A stretch of 64,000 bases of DNA. Source: Vesta saturnalis (Eukaryota; Arthropoda; Insecta; Coleoptera; Lampyridae). Shown here piece after piece: positions 24,401 through 37,159 of this stretch. The stretch lies in the NCBI GenBank assembly GCA_036346205.1, contig JARFJB010002198.1:1821001-1885000 (forward strand), written 5' to 3'. A model generated the notes under the pieces. That model searched no databases and had not been told where the DNA came from. It worked only from the letters and a program-made list of their open reading frames with translations. The translations under genes were made by a program, and so were the position numbers. Every line of letters starts with the position of its first letter. The first letter of the stretch is position 1.

Positions 24401-25199
24401 TCAGAAAATCGTCGTCGTTATTTTCGTACCGCAGCTAGTACGTTGTCACTGCGAAAACCGTACACAAAATGTATGTCAGCTAATTCACGGTTCCCAAAAT
24501 CTTACATTTGTCATAACAGAATACCAATAAACCTTTAGCAAAACCTTTTGTGTTTGACAGTTCTAATTATTGTTTTGTTTTTATGGTTGCTATGTATGAC
24601 GTATTTGTTTCCGGGCTAGCTTGAAAATTTGAATTATCTAATGCTCTCTTTGATAACGTAATCTTTGAATTGATTTTACTCGAAAGCAATGCATACTAGC
24701 AAAATTATTATTAATTTGAGGTCGCGATAGTAAAAAACCGCACATAAAATAGTTAATTTATTTTTTACTTTGCCCCCTCGGGATTTGAGACGCTCCTGAT
24801 CGAAAAATCACATTTTTGATCAGAAAATCTGTTTTACCACTTAAAGCTTAGTGTATATACCAAATTTTAGACTGTTAGGGCAAGGAACGTCTAGCATTAC
24901 GCATTTCCTAAGAGTACACAGACCTTGAATCGGTCTTATGGTAATACTGCGGGATGAAATTAATATGGCAGTATGTGGTGTATATGTTTTGCCCAGTGAA
25001 TTTGATTTTCAGTTGGAGTCTTGATACAAAAATGGTCGCAAGTAATGAAAAATTTTTGATTTTGATATAATTTGTAACGATAGGTACTTAAGGTTAGATA
25101 CAACGTTTATTAGGCTGCAGATTCACATAAAAACATTGTAGGCTTGTTCGATGCATGACATATGTATGGAAATATTTCCGAAACTTAGAACAGGGAGAT
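24401..25199. other. Unassigned
   Basis: No gene or clear repeat recognised. Confidence 0.4.
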
Positions 25200-26707
25200 A
25201 AGAGTATGCACCCAAAGAGTACGCGTACTCTTTGCCACATATTATTTATTATAATTACTTAATAAAGATACCTTCAATTAATTTATAAATATGAATTTTA
25301 GGATAACAAGGCAATCTTAAAATTAGGAAAATATAAAAGGAAAACTTAGAATTGGCCGGGGGGAAAGTAACCGTTCAGTAGCTATCGCATTGGGAATTAA
25401 CGACTGCTCTCTAAGGAAGAGACTGAGATCAGGGACTATTCCAGTATCTTTGAGGCGTTTTAAATCCGTTTTCACTCCCGATCAGGGATCTTTATAATCT
25501 ATTTTATAGGTTGCGCATGAAAGATTTGAAGTCGCTTGCATTCCCGTACGCTAAGTTAAAGCAAAAAAGCCATAGGTTTAATGCAGAGAAACGAATATCG
25601 GGTAAACACTGGCTGAAAGATTTTGATAGGCGAAACTTATCGTCTCTTAGAGCTCCTGAGAAGGTAAGTTTGCCTCGAGCGACTGGATTCAATAAAATCC
25701 AGTGCAACAGATTTTTTGATAACTTGAAACAATGTTATGAAAAAACAAAAGCATCAGGTCACCGCATTTTTAATATGGACGAATATATAAATTTGAAGCT
25801 CTTTATAAAATGGCTTAGGCATTTTCAAGACAACGTAAAATCATCAGAAGATGATCCTGTTGTTTTGATTCTCGACAACCATACTTCACACTGTACCCTC
25901 GGAGCGATTAATTTTTGTTGAAATAACTGCTTAGTTCTCCTATTGTTGCCGCCCCACTGAAGGCACAAGTTGCAGGCACTCGATAAGTATTTTTTGGTTC
26001 TTTGAAGTCTGCGTTTTCGAATGAATGACAAATGGATGGTTCAAAACCCAGGTAAACTAGTAACTCTCTAACTAGCTTACTCCATGCAGCTTATTCCAAA
26101 GTTGCAACAATTCAGATATGTGAAAAGGCATTTAGTACTACAGGATTGTATCCTTACAACCGATATGTGTTTACAGAGGAGGACCTTCAAAGATAATTGA
26201 CTGACCCTTACACATTGAACTAGCAACTGACACGTCACATGAGATTGAAGATAATGTTGAGGTGTTACCAATATCTGAAAATATCGAAGCAACTGATTGC
26301 AACAAAAAATCTTTCACTAGCGACTTTAATGGAGGTCATAGTAATGATGAAGACAATTTACCTCCTTCGGTTTTAATACAAATAAAGCCTGTTACCCAAA
26401 CAAAAATACACACTGCTAATCTCAAAAACACCAATTAAGAACTCTTTTACTGTTAGTCGTGAAAATAACACAATGTCAGATACATAATCTATTCAAGACA
26501 GCCAAAATATCTAAAATGTAAAGTCTAAATTGTTTTCCTCTTCTGAATGTGATATTGCCGTACCTGGTATATCTGGTGTCACTCCAAAAATTATAATACC
26601 TCTACCAAAGGCAAAACACGAACAAATTAGATGTAGTCGTTCAAAAAGGTAATTAAAACAGCAACTATATTGATAGATGCTTACCTACCTTTAGTGTTTC
26701 ATGTGTA

Positions 26708-27599
26708 CAGGGTGATTGATTAGTATAATAAAGCTCTGTACATCCGTTATAATAAAAGATACCAAAAAAAGTTATTTACAAAAATTATAGGCAGCTATAA
26801 GCAACAATATAAAGTTGTAATATGTTATACAGAGTGTTTAAATAGTTATAACCAATTATCCATAGAAATCGTAACAAGATCAGCGCCCTGTACAATTAAA
26901 AAGAAGTACAAGAACAATGATCTATGGCAGCTATTGTTTTTGGTCAAAATTTATAAAAATGCCTTCATTTTGTTAATCTCCATTAAATCGAATACAGGAT
27001 AAGTCAAAGCACAAATACATTATTTTCGTAGTAATTTAGAATGGACTGTCCTGTATTTCATTTTACAATTACAAAGTACCGTTACCATACGTTAATTTTT
27101 ATTAAGCATTCCCTATGCCTAAAGTTAATAGTTTTTCAGATATTCTCATTTTCTTTCTATGCAAAGTGTTAATTAAGTAAATGTTCGATAATTTTATTTT
27201 GAGTTGGTCATGATTGATTTGTCAAGAACTGACAGACTATGATTTTGATTAATAATTCATTGGTATGATACATTCTTAAGTAGCAAAGATGAATTTTACA
27301 CGTAATGAAACGGTTGATATGATCTGGATATTTGGGGAATGTAATAATAACGCATATTATCAGCCAGAATTTATCATGAACGGTTTCCCAAGAAGCGACA
27401 GTCTACTACAGCAAGTTTTGAAAGAAGTTGCCTATGAAAAACACGAACGAACAAAAAATACTGTGACGGAGCAAAATGAATTAAATAAGTTGCTCGCAGT
27501 GACTGAAAACTCATATACAAGTATCAGGAACATTTGCAACAGTTTAAGAGTTAACTTGAGAGTAAACCCCTTAATCAAAATAACAGTGTAAAATTTTTG

Positions 27600-27600
<1 letters not shown>
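26708..27600 (+). mobile_element. DUF4817-type element, 5' part (copy C)
   Basis: The left end TA then CAGGGTGATTGATTAG at 26708 has the family terminal motif. A 101-codon ORF from the ATG at 27289 (MNFTRNETVDMIWIFGECNN) is the DUF4817-type N-terminus, cut short after INSERT-free text at 27591. A (TA)n array begins directly after it. No right end or DDE domain was found. It lies between the tail and the zinc finger of the pogo-like transposase, so it is younger than that element. Confidence 0.72.

Positions 27601-27601
<1 letters not shown>

Positions 27602-27673
<72 letters not shown>
27602..27673. repeat. (TA)n microsatellite
   Basis: A pure TA run of about 72 bp directly after the truncated DUF4817-type frame. 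Confidence 0.97.
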
Positions 27674-27675
<2 letters not shown>

Positions 27676-28110
27676 AAGGTAATCTTGACTGTGTGGAATT
27701 CAAATTGATCAATTTATGTTGAGGGAGCAGTCATCTATTAATGTCTAATTAGGATAGGGTTTAAAAGAAAACTTTTTGATATTTGTCAAGCTTTCGAGAT
27801 AAATCTATCTCGAAGACTATAAACGTCAACAGACATCAAAATATGCTGTCTGTCCTGGATGTAAAGAACAATATAGCGATTCTTGTGCTACAAACGATTG
27901 GACCAAGTGTGCAAGGTGTAAGTCCTGGTGGCGCGAAGATTGCTCGAGATATCTAAGGCAAAAGTAATTTTATTGTGATCTGTATAATTAAGCGTTTTTA
28001 AAAGTGCTGCGTGCTCTTAGGCTACCTTTTGCGTAAGTGAGGCGCCAAGAGTACGCATTTGATTTTGTTTTTTGTTTTTTTAAGAAAGAGTTGTGCTTTT
28101 CTTTAAAATA

Positions 28111-28396
28111 CAGGGTGTCCGCGGAACTACGTATTCTATGAACAATTTTAAGAAAAAATGATTATTTGCAATTTTCCCCAATTCCTAACCCCTAAAGAGA
28201 TATGGGCGGTTGAAGTAAAATGTAAAAGTAAGTAAAGAGAATATTCTCAACAGCTGCTTAAGTCTTAAAGTTATCATAAAACAAAATTTTTAATAACAAT
28301 TTTCATTAACAAATTAACAAGAACACAACATAGCACAAAAATGCACATAAAATAACGAGGTGACAAACAAAAATGGGTAGAGTTGTTCAAAATGAG
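28111..28396 (+). repeat. Left TIR of copy D
   Basis: Inverted partner of 29535-29819. It includes the text TTAACAAATTAACAAGAACAC and ACCTCG-type blocks that reappear inverted. Confidence 0.93.
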
Positions 28397-28568
28397 ATCC
28401 GCACTGTAAAAATCATAAGAGCAATTTTGGTTGCCTATCAAGTATTACTACAATAAACTGAGAAAATGTGTCTTATTTGACGTTTCATGGCATTTGTATC
28501 AAACATTATTTGAATGCAAACACAATTTATCATCTGCTTTGTAACAGTTAGAATTAATTTAAATACAA

Positions 28569-29545
28569 ATAAATCATACCATATCAATTTTTAAATGAGG
28601 AATACAGTGATATAGTATTCCTGTACGACTTGTTTAACGGTAATTGTTTTGCAGCAGCAGCAGAAGAGTACAAAAATCGTTTTCCAAATCGTCGGGCTCC
28701 TACTGACAAAACGATAGCCCAGACTTTTCACTGCATGTCTCTACGACATGCGTTTGCAGAAGAGGTGCTGAGAAAAGTTGAAATTGCTAGCCGAACGAGC
28801 ATTAGACGAATAAAAGCAGCGACCGATAGAACACGAATTCTTCGCGAAAATGGAATCCATTCGTATCACCTTCAACCCGTTGAGCACCTTCTTCCCGACG
28901 ATTTGGCTCCAAGAGTTCGGTTTTGTGAATGGATAATAACACATGATGATAACATTCCTGTTACACTGTTTTGTGAAGAGGCAACTTTTTCTTGGGATGG
29001 AGTGAACAATAGTCACAATGAGCACGTTTGGTCAGATGAAAATCCTTATGAAATTACTATTACCGGATTTCAACATCGCTTCACGGTAAATGTTTGGGCC
29101 GGGATTATCGGAGATAGTCTCATTGGACCCCACACTTCTAATGGGCACTTACCTCCGAAATATACCTTGGAAGAAGATTTACCAGCATTGTTTGAAGATG
29201 TTCCCTTAATTGTACGTCAAAACATGTGGTATTTGCAAAATGGGTCTCCTGCACACTACGGGCGTGTTGTAACAGAGTTTTTGCCCAGAAAATTTCGCAA
29301 CCGATGGATTCATAGAAACGGACCTGTACACTGGCCGCCCAGATCACCAGCTCTCACACCTTTAGACTTTTTATCTGTAAGGCCATGTTAAGTCGTTAAT
29401 GTACGGGCGGAGTAAACCATCTTCAAGAGAAGAATTTTTGATGCTTTTACCAACATGCGTGACAATTTCGCAAAAAATCGAATGGAGAAGAGAGCTGCGA
29501 AGGCGTGTGGCATTATGCGTGGAGGTTGGTGTATCTCATTTTGAA
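28569..29545 (+). pseudogene. DUF4817-type transposase of copy D, catalytic residues altered
   Basis: The frame covers almost the whole protein. The N-terminal DUF4817-type domain has NEEYSDIVFLYDL...EEYKNRFPNRRAPT, and no clear ATG precedes it. It continues with HSYHLQPVEHLLPDD, ENPYEITITGFQHRFTVNVW, PLIVRQNMWYLQNG and PPRSPALTPLDF. The frame breaks at about 29391, just past PPRSPALTPLDF, and the tail, ending GGWCISF, stops at 29545 inside the right TIR. Relative to the family pattern (TDEATF, HDGAPAH, PLDF) the first Asp is Glu (CEEATF) and the second is Asn (LQNGSPAH). By my count 41 residues separate the second site from the third Asp, a DD41D-type spacing. The protein should therefore be catalytically dead even where the frame is open. 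Confidence 0.85.
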
Positions 29546-29819
29546 TAACTGTAACCATTTTTGTGTGTCACCTCGTTATTTTATGTGCATTTTTATGCTA
29601 TGTTGTGTTCTTATTAATTTGTTAATGAAAATTGTTATTAAAAGTTTTGTTTTATGATAGTTTCAAGACTTAAGCAGCTGTTACTTTTACATTTTTGTTC
29701 AACCGTCCATATCTCCTTTGGGGTTAGGAATTGGGAAAAATTGCACATAATCCTTTTTGCTTAAAATTGTTCAAAGAATACGTATACGAATTCTTCGTAG
29801 TTCCTCCGCGTACACCCTG
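29535..29819 (-). repeat. Right TIR of copy D
   Basis: Inverted copy of 28111-28396. Its inner end overlaps the last codons of the transposase. Confidence 0.93.
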
Positions 29820-29953
29820 TTTAAATACTTTTATTTGGAGCATATTTTTAATTAGTCAATAGAGTATATGTTTGGTTGCTCCCCAAATTTTTTATTTATT
29901 TTTGTTTATTGCAGTTTTGTTTAAAAATTAATATTAAGTGCATACTCTTAGGC

Positions 29954-30795
29954 GTCACAATTGAGAAAATACTAAGAATAAACCTCCCTTAAAGTTCCAC
30001 TTTTTTGGGGTGCTGTAACATGCTTAATTCCTTAGTTTATTGGCCACTCTTGGTTTATTTTAATCCGTAGTATGCACTGTTAAAAACTTTTACGCTAATT
30101 ATGGGGCACCCTGTATTTATATTATTATAGGTAATAACACGTAGTCATGAACCCAACAGTGAAAAATAAATGAGTTTATGTCCTTTGGATTATCGTCTCA
30201 TTATGCTTATGAATGTCGATCGATGATAAGATATAGGTATCAGAAGTATTTTCACGAAAAAATTAATGAGTGAAACAGAATAATGACATAATTAAATGAT
30301 AATTGAGTAATAATACACAATCTCGCAAATTTTTGTTTTAAATTTGCAAGAAAACGTTCCAGTTGTTTAAAAATATAATTTTTCAACTTATTATGTGCCG
30401 GTACAAAGCAGTTACTGACAATACTATTATTATTTATCACCGATAAGTTCTGCGTTATTCATGAGGTGTCATGTTGGTGGTCTATCTTACAGGTAAATAT
30501 CATTACTAATACTATTGATTAAAGGCAGGTACGTAACTGGAGAAAGTATTTTAAAAGCGCAAAAGCGTGTGAACAATAAGTTTAATAATCAGTTTGAGAC
30601 AGACATGCATTTAGTCTAGCTTGGGACGTAAATAAAGAAAATAGTAACATTTTACACGTTGTAAAAAATATTACGTACCACAAGGGCTTATGATAACGTA
30701 TGAACATTAAAATATAATTTGTAATGTTGAGTGTGACTAAGTTCATATAATGTAGTTTTGAAATTTTGTGTTACAATGTAGCTGATAATGTGAAA
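29954..30795. other. Unassigned
   Basis: A CACCCTG motif near 30107-30113 followed by TA looks like the right end of another family member, but no left partner or gene goes with it. Otherwise nothing recognised. Confidence 0.35.
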
Positions 30796-30867
30796 ATGGC
30801 ACTTTTGGAATCTTGTTTTTGTTGTAGTTTAGCTATCGCAGCTGGATTTTTAGCGGTTTATCTATTG
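30796..30867 (+). other. Possible first exon of a small membrane protein
   Basis: ATG at 30796 opens a frame reading MALLESCFCCSLAIAAGFLA, with Cys pairs followed by a hydrophobic span, to a GTATGT donor-like site at 30868. Read through, the frame stops about 30 bp later. The pattern Met, few residues, Cys-rich, transmembrane start with a strong donor is that of short insect membrane-protein first exons. No second exon was identified, so confidence is low. Confidence 0.3.
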
Positions 30868-32803
30868 GTATGTACCATTTTTGGCTTTCTTTAAGAATTG
30901 TTACAAAAGATTAATGGGCAATTAAAAAATTAATAAAATGAGACTGTTTAGTCTAATTAACAACTTATTGGAATCATTGTAATAGTTACACGGAAAAAAA
31001 CTAATGGTTGTAGAATTTTTGTTCAACTAACGCAGGGTAAACTTGGAGATTTTAATGCCCGAATGGATGACCGAGCATTATAAATAAATTATTCCACCTA
31101 AAAATATTTTAGCTCTGGGTTAAACAAAATTTACTAACAACAGTAAAATTTGTTAATATTAAAATTGCGTTCACATTTAAATTACATCACGTTCTTAATT
31201 TAAATATTTCCAACTCCCTCTAGCTATTCATATATTGTTTATAACGTTTTGTTGCTGTCAAAGAATTTAAATTGCGTAAGTACTTTACAGAATTACATTA
31301 CATTTCTGTACTATTTATTTCCAATGTTAAAATATGCGAACAAAATGTGAATAAAAAAATTAATTTCACTTTATAATTATACATACCTATACAAAAAGAA
31401 TAATTTATATGAATATATTACTACTAAAATCACAAATTAACGCAAATCTATTAAAGATGTAATAATTAACAAATACAGGTTAATGTTTTGGTTTACATTC
31501 TCAAAACAAACTTTCTTATTTCAATATTTTATATTAACATTTTAATTGGATATTTAATAATATACCGAGAATATCTATAGTTTATATTCCTAATAAAGGA
31601 AGAATATCAAAGAGTCATTAATAAACGGCAATGCCTGTCATTATATTTTCTATAATTTAACAGAATACAACAATTATATAGTTTTTTTTTGTATAATAAT
31701 ATCTATTACAGTTGTAAAGCATTTATCGTAATTGTTGTGCGCCCAGATAAATTAAATACACATAATAAGATGATTAGTATCTATTTACTAAGCTTGACCA
31801 GAAGTGAAAGAGTATAATTGAGGAAGTTGCGGCCAATTTTCACATATATGTTATTTTGGCAAAGCCAGATTTTGTAGCTACAATTTCCCTTTTCACTCAT
31901 CTTGCAACCTGGTTCCATTAATATTTTTTTTAGAAGAGGACCATTACATAATTAATACACATATAAAGATTATTACTATAGATAATGCCATTTTCACCCA
32001 ACGAAGTTCGTTATATACACTTGATGTGTGTTCGAATTTTACCCAGCAATGTATAAGACCTTTGCCGTTGGAAATGTTTTGATACGACCAGGAAAACAAG
32101 GTCAAAACGGTAGCAGATCGTGAAAATTTAGAATTAAAGCAGTGGTATAAAAAAATCTGAAAAAGCTGTGAACATTTTTTTTTTTGCTAGTATGCTTATG
32201 CTTATGTTTTTAACACTTATGTTGACATTATATTGTGGATATTGTGAATTGCTCAGGAGTCTTCTCATCAGGCCGCACAAATAAAGTGTATATCTCCGCC
32301 CTAGCTCTTAGGACTGGCCCTTAATTCTTATTCGCAACTAATATTTAATAGGGTGCTCTTTGCTACTTCACAAAACGCCAAAAATTGGAAAATGTAAACG
32401 TCAGTTAGGCGTCACTTGCTTTTAAATCGTTAACTGAACACGTCATGAAATAAGTGTTATTTAAAATGTCAAATGGCGAAAGTTTCAACTCTTATATGAT
32501 CTAAATTGTTTGAATAAAGCAGGAATGCAAACTCATACTTAACCCGTAAAATTTGCTTTAACACAGCTTACATAGACTCTCATGAAACGCGTGTAGCTTT
32601 CTCAATAAATCTACATAAGGCGATGACTGATAACATAGATCTACTAATAAATTGCTATCATTAACCAATATATATTTTAATCTTAGATTTTAAAATAAGG
32701 AAACTCTTAGTTACCTAATTTCAAAATCAATGCAAACAAAAAATTGTTGTACCTTTTTCTACTCCTATATAAGTAACACGCAAATAACGAACCTCTACTG
32801 TAC

Positions 32804-32809
<6 letters not shown>
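30868..32809. other. Intergenic, no feature recognised
   Basis: AT-rich, no ORF or TE block. Confidence 0.5.

Positions 32810-32855
<46 letters not shown>
32810..32855. repeat. (TA)n microsatellite
   Basis: A pure TA run of about 45 bp. Confidence 0.96.
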
Positions 32856-32857
<2 letters not shown>

Positions 32858-33892
32858 ACCTTTAAGTTCTATAAGTATACTTCTACACCCATGGCTACAA
32901 ATTTTAGCTGCCTAACAGTTTGGGTAATAACTAGAAGATTTTGTGCCTTATGCTCAGTCGTAGATTAAAGTGGGCCAGGTTCACAAAATTATCGATTTGC
33001 CTTATTAACCAAAAAATATTTACATGTACCTAGATATGTTCGCTTTAAAATCGGGGTTGCTTCTTCCTGAAACTAATTGTTAAATACTCGGACGCCAACT
33101 TGTTTTTATACATGGAATGAACAAGTAAACCATTATACAAGAATACAATAAAATTAAAAGAAAATTTCTACAATAACAAAGTTTATTACACAACCTATAT
33201 TTAATTATAAACGGAAATATCTTAACGCTAATGGAACATTATAACCTATTGAATAATTAATGTTATGAGTAATTAATGGAATCAGAATACCTTATTCTTG
33301 GTCAGACTGTAGATAACGAAACGGCTGCATGCTGGGTCAGCGTTTAGAAAATTGTTGCGTAATATTACTTCAGGGTTGAAATAAATCTGGATTTGTATGC
33401 TTAATAATTCCCAAATGAATAAATTTGCAGGATTAAAGGGTTTTAGAATTCCACTTCCCATTAGCGCAGGTGATTACCTCACTCTTGATTAACCGTACTA
33501 TTACCGTAAATTAGATTAACGGTAAAATAATTAATTGCGTTAAAGTAAAAATTTTAGAAACAAAAGGTAAAAGTGCCGTAAAATTTACAACACTTTCTAT
33601 AAAAAATTTTTTTTAAAACCGGACTCATTTTTAGGACCACCAGACGGCAACATTGTTATGCTTAATATAGCTTTGAAATAATAAAGAGGCCAGATCGTAA
33701 CGTTGTGAATTTTTGTTCAGAGAAGCGAAATAAAAAGTAGAGTGGAGTTATTTTGAATAGTTTAAATAACAGTTTGCCAGGTGTCCAAAAAGGGTATCAG
33801 CAATATGGTTTTGTATAAATAGCTATTTAACGAGTGTTCGTTTATTTATAACAAACACATGTACAATGAAAATTTATGAACTGAGAACAATA
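32856..33892. other. Intergenic, no feature recognised
   Basis: Nothing supported beyond short chance frames. Confidence 0.5.
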
Positions 33893-34020
33893 TTAACTAA
33901 ATGATGTCCGTTGTGTTGTACGCACTACTCCAAACCGAGAGTAGAGATTATCGATAACTCGTCCACTCATTTTCCTGCAGACAAATTTTATTTCTGTCTC
34001 GATTATTTTCTTTAATTGGT

Positions 34021-34021
<1 letters not shown>
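33893..34021 (-). pseudogene. Transposase C-terminal fragment, DUF4817-like (copy E)
   Basis: The minus-strand frame reads LKKIIETEIKFV...MSGRVIDNLYSRFGVVRTT. This resembles the C-terminal helix and the L-x-R-x-G/V-V-x-x-T-x-G-x-H pattern of DDE transposases in this superfamily. Only about 40 residues survive. A (TA)n array is on its 5' side. Assignment is weak. Confidence 0.4.

Positions 34022-34024
<3 letters not shown>

Positions 34025-34084
<60 letters not shown>
34025..34084. repeat. (TA)n microsatellite
   Basis: About 60 bp of TA with one ATGTAT interruption. Confidence 0.96.
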
Positions 34085-34489
34085 GTCAAACGGGTACTTC
34101 GGAGACAGTATTTGAGGCACTTCGGGGACGAATGGGCAGTTGGAGGACGACCCTCAATGATCCCGTCCTCAAAGTTACCGATCGGTGACGAAACTTTTTG
34201 GTTTTTATTGTAGCATGCAGTTGGTGACGTTTATATGACTAATTTATTTTGACCAATAAATTATTTATTTAGTTTGTAATAAATTTTTTATATTTTATAT
34301 ATTTCATTAATTTGTGTGTGGCGAGTACTACATTATACTAGTATTTCTTCATAAATACAATTTATGTAACATTCCATTTACTTGAGTAACTAAAGCATAC
34401 ATACATACATAACCCTTACACCCTCTAACCAGGTAGGAAATACCGTCTTTGCCTCTTGTTTATTTTTACAATCTGTTTCGATGTTTTAC
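34085..34489. other. Unassigned
   Basis: No recognised feature. Confidence 0.4.
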
Positions 34490-36330
34490 TATCCTTACAT
34501 ACCTTCTTCACTATCGCACGATGCATGTACTGTTTCTGATACGTTCTTTCGATTCCTAAAACTTCTTATCTTTCTTTCTCTTTTCATGCATTCTGCTGCA
34601 TTCAACCATGTATTTCGAGATCTGCCACGCCCAATCTTATCCCCGATCTCACCTTCATGTATTTGATTTGTCAACCATTCGTCGTTCATTTCTTCAATGT
34701 GGCTGAACCCACAAAGTGTATTCATTTCATACAATCATCGTCTTGTTCGTCCCACACTCCGTCGTTATCCACTAATTTTTCATTCTATCCCTTCCTATCT
34801 TACCACATAGCTCTTCAGAAACATGAGACCATAATGTTTATCTTGCTCTTGTGCTTTTTACCTTCCAACCACATATATTTTGTAGTTATAGAAAGTTGTG
34901 CAATCGACATTTTTTCACTATCGCTAAATCGACTTACTACCTCATTTTACAACGATTAACCGTTATCTGTGCGTACTTGAAATGTATCTAAACTTCATTT
35001 CATCCTTTCTGGAGTTGATTAGATTTTCGTAAAAATTCAGGGGCAGAGAGGTGGAATTATTAGATGCAATTTTTTGTTTTTATAAAATATTTCTGCAACG
35101 ACTACATATTTTAAAGGTACAAATATACCAACATACAGATCTTAAACATAACGATTAGTTATGCGCTATTGAATTTTTAGTTAGCATCTCGATATCTATT
35201 AACCTCTACCTAACATGCAGGTTTAGACGGCCATTTGGCATAGATTATTGTTGTTTTTACAATGAAACCTATTTTCGTTAAGATCATCACAAAATAGGTT
35301 TCATAAATATACCTAAAACAATTATTGTTACATTTTTTATTCCATTTTAGTTTCAACTTTGTAGGTTGGAAGGTCATGTGTTGTTCCTCACCAGATATTT
35401 TTGACATACACAGGTCTCACTTCCCTTAGGTCCATGCTTTCACAGACTTCCTCAAATTTCACCAGCGCAGTTTGCAATTTATCTGAATTCTCATTTAATA
35501 AGACTGTATCACCAATATACACTACATTCACGTCGCTAACCATTATACCATTTACATCAGTAAATGCTTCCCTAACACATTTATATATTGAACAGCCATA
35601 GTGACATCAGGCAGCTTTTTCGGACTCTTTGCTCTATTCTAAAGTAATACTCTCACATACCCTCACCCTTACACATGCCCTGCTACGGTCATATACTCCC
35701 CGCATCCCGTTTACTGGACATTTACTCACTTCATATTCATTTAACGTGTGTTCCATGGCTTATCTATATTTACTCATTCATACGCTTTTTTCCAAATTTA
35801 CAAACGTACAGTACTGCTTTTACAAAAAAAAATTTTCTGTCACCTGCTGGATAGCAGACATCTATTCAACGCGTCCTCCCAACAAGTAGGCCACCTGGCA
35901 CATTCCAAATCTTACGCTGGGTAATTGGACATACTCTATCAATTAAAACTTCTAAATTCTTCAGCAGGTACTCTCAGTAAACTGATCTCCCTGTAGCTTT
36001 TGCAGTCACTCTTATTCACGTTATTCTTATTCATTGGCACATCGATCTTACTCTTCCAACCAGTCGGTACTTTTCCACACTTAAGGTATGCATTAAATAA
36101 TTTAGTATCTGCTCAAGTTTTGCACCTCCACATTTCAGCATTTTACTAGTAATTTCATCCGCCTGCAGCTTTAGCATCGTTCAACATTCACAGCTTTCTC
36201 TATCACATATTTAACTCAATATCATCCCCAGTTTTATTCCTTATTCCTTCCACATTCCCTTTATTTAACTCTTCACTCGACTTATTCTCGCTACTGTAGA
36301 GCTTTTCAAAATATTCCCGTAGTATTTTGT
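34490..36330 (-). pseudogene. Non-LTR (LINE) retrotransposon reverse transcriptase relic
   Basis: Minus strand, frames broken repeatedly. From high to low coordinate: ILREYFEKLYSSEN (about 36325) and GNVEGIRNKTGDDIEL (36220), the region before RT; ADEITSKMLKCGGAKLEQ (about 36140), a typical RT block; VCPITQRKIWNVPGG (about 35910); and YIGDTVLLNENSDKLQTAL (about 35490), where the usual ADD active site reads IGDT so one Asp is lost. Last is IGRGRSRNTWLNAAE...RERKIRS (about 34620), a C-terminal block common in insect LINEs. No poly-A tail or target duplication was identified, and the endonuclease part is absent. The clade (CR1, Jockey, R1 or another) cannot be settled. Confidence 0.8.
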
Positions 36331-36430
36331 TCCTAGTATTCAGCACCGCTGAACGGGTGTTCAGAAAAGATACTTGGTAATGTGCTGCTATGAAATTGAA
36401 GGCAAAATAAATGTTGCACCTCCTTATCAT

Positions 36431-37159
36431 TGAGCAAAAACGTGTACAAGTGCAATTATCAAAGAGGTAATTTCTGCGAGATTTATTACGACATTTGGAA
36501 CCACAGATAACATGATGTACACTTCATCTGAAATTGTAATTAAAGTAGTAGACTGATTTTGATTATTGGAGTGCGATGAACTTGTTATGAGTGTTATGAC
36601 GGAATAACATGTAAAACAGTAATAGGCTCATTTTTCTGAAATCCAACGAAAATTTTCATAAATGATTATCTTCTCAAATATCAAACAATGTCTATGAATT
36701 TGACTTATTATTTATGATTGTTATGTTATTTCCTTTCAAGCCAAACTAAGTTTTTGTACTTAAAGCTGTAGTGATAAATTTAAAACTGATGTTAATAATT
36801 ACTGAGTCTGGTAATACTTTCAAGAAATATATAGTCCACATTTGTTTTCAAAATTGTTATTTGAAAAGTAGTTACATTATTGAAACACTTATTTCAGTGC
36901 TTTTGGTACTAAGCAGAGTAATCATTTTCAATTTTCTGTTAGTAATTAACAATACTTTTGGAGTATTTGAAATGTATACGGATCTGGAAAAGGGTTATAG
37001 CAAACTATTGCTGGTATAGTTGTAGTCATGTGACAGAATGGTATCCTTAAACTTAATTATTTTACCGATTTTGTCACTTATATGTAATGAATTACATTCC
37101 TTTAACACGCTGAAGATTAAAAATCCACGATCCGAACACTGATGCTTAGCTGACTGGGA
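36431..37159. other. Unassigned
   Basis: No coding block recognised. Confidence 0.4.

Larger units (their letters stand above)
25360..27970 (+). pseudogene. pogo/jerky-like transposase with PHD-like C-terminal finger
   Basis: Blocks in order are an HTH-like region with SVAIALGINDCSLRKRL (about 25378-25430), GKHWLKDFDRRNLSSLRAPE (CENP-B/HTH_Tnp type, 25600-25660), RIFNMDE (about 25765), then WLRHFQDN and LILDNHTSH (second catalytic Asp, about 25870). After frameshifts, text similar to AYSMQLIPKLQQ is seen near 26080, then a Pro-rich tail IPLPKAKHE (26600). Finally CPGCKEQYSDSC...WTKCARCKSWWREDC (27855-27945) is a zinc finger of the type at the C-terminus of insect pogo/jerky transposases. Between RIFNMDE and WLRHF part of the DDE domain is deleted. 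A DUF4817-type element separates the tail from the finger. The gene is dead. Confidence 0.78.
28111..29819 (+). mobile_element. Complete DUF4817-type element with ~286-bp TIRs (copy D)
   Basis: The left TIR 28111-28396 and the right TIR 29535-29819 are inverted copies over about 285 bp. The outer ends are CAGGGTGTCCGCGGAACTAC and, read inward from the right, CAGGGTGTACGCGGAGGAAC. The left flank is TA; the right flank is TT, so one TA copy may have mutated. The 1.7-kb length and single transposase gene are typical of the group, the TIR length is not. Confidence 0.92.
25200..29953 (+). mobile_element. pogo/jerky-like element (proposed outer limits), invaded by other transposons
   Basis: The pogo-type coding fragments at 25360-27970 are flanked by TAAGAGTATGCAC at 25199-25211 and its inverse GTGCATACTCTTA at about 29939-29951. 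I propose these as the element termini, at a short 13-bp match. If right, the pogo element was about 2 kb before two DUF4817-type elements (26708 onward, and 28111-29819) entered. The limits are an inference from one short inverted repeat. Confidence 0.45.

Noticed and set aside
35210..35407. Host gene candidates in the LINE relic region
   Set aside because: Blocks follow the RT order on the minus strand and are broken LINE sequence.
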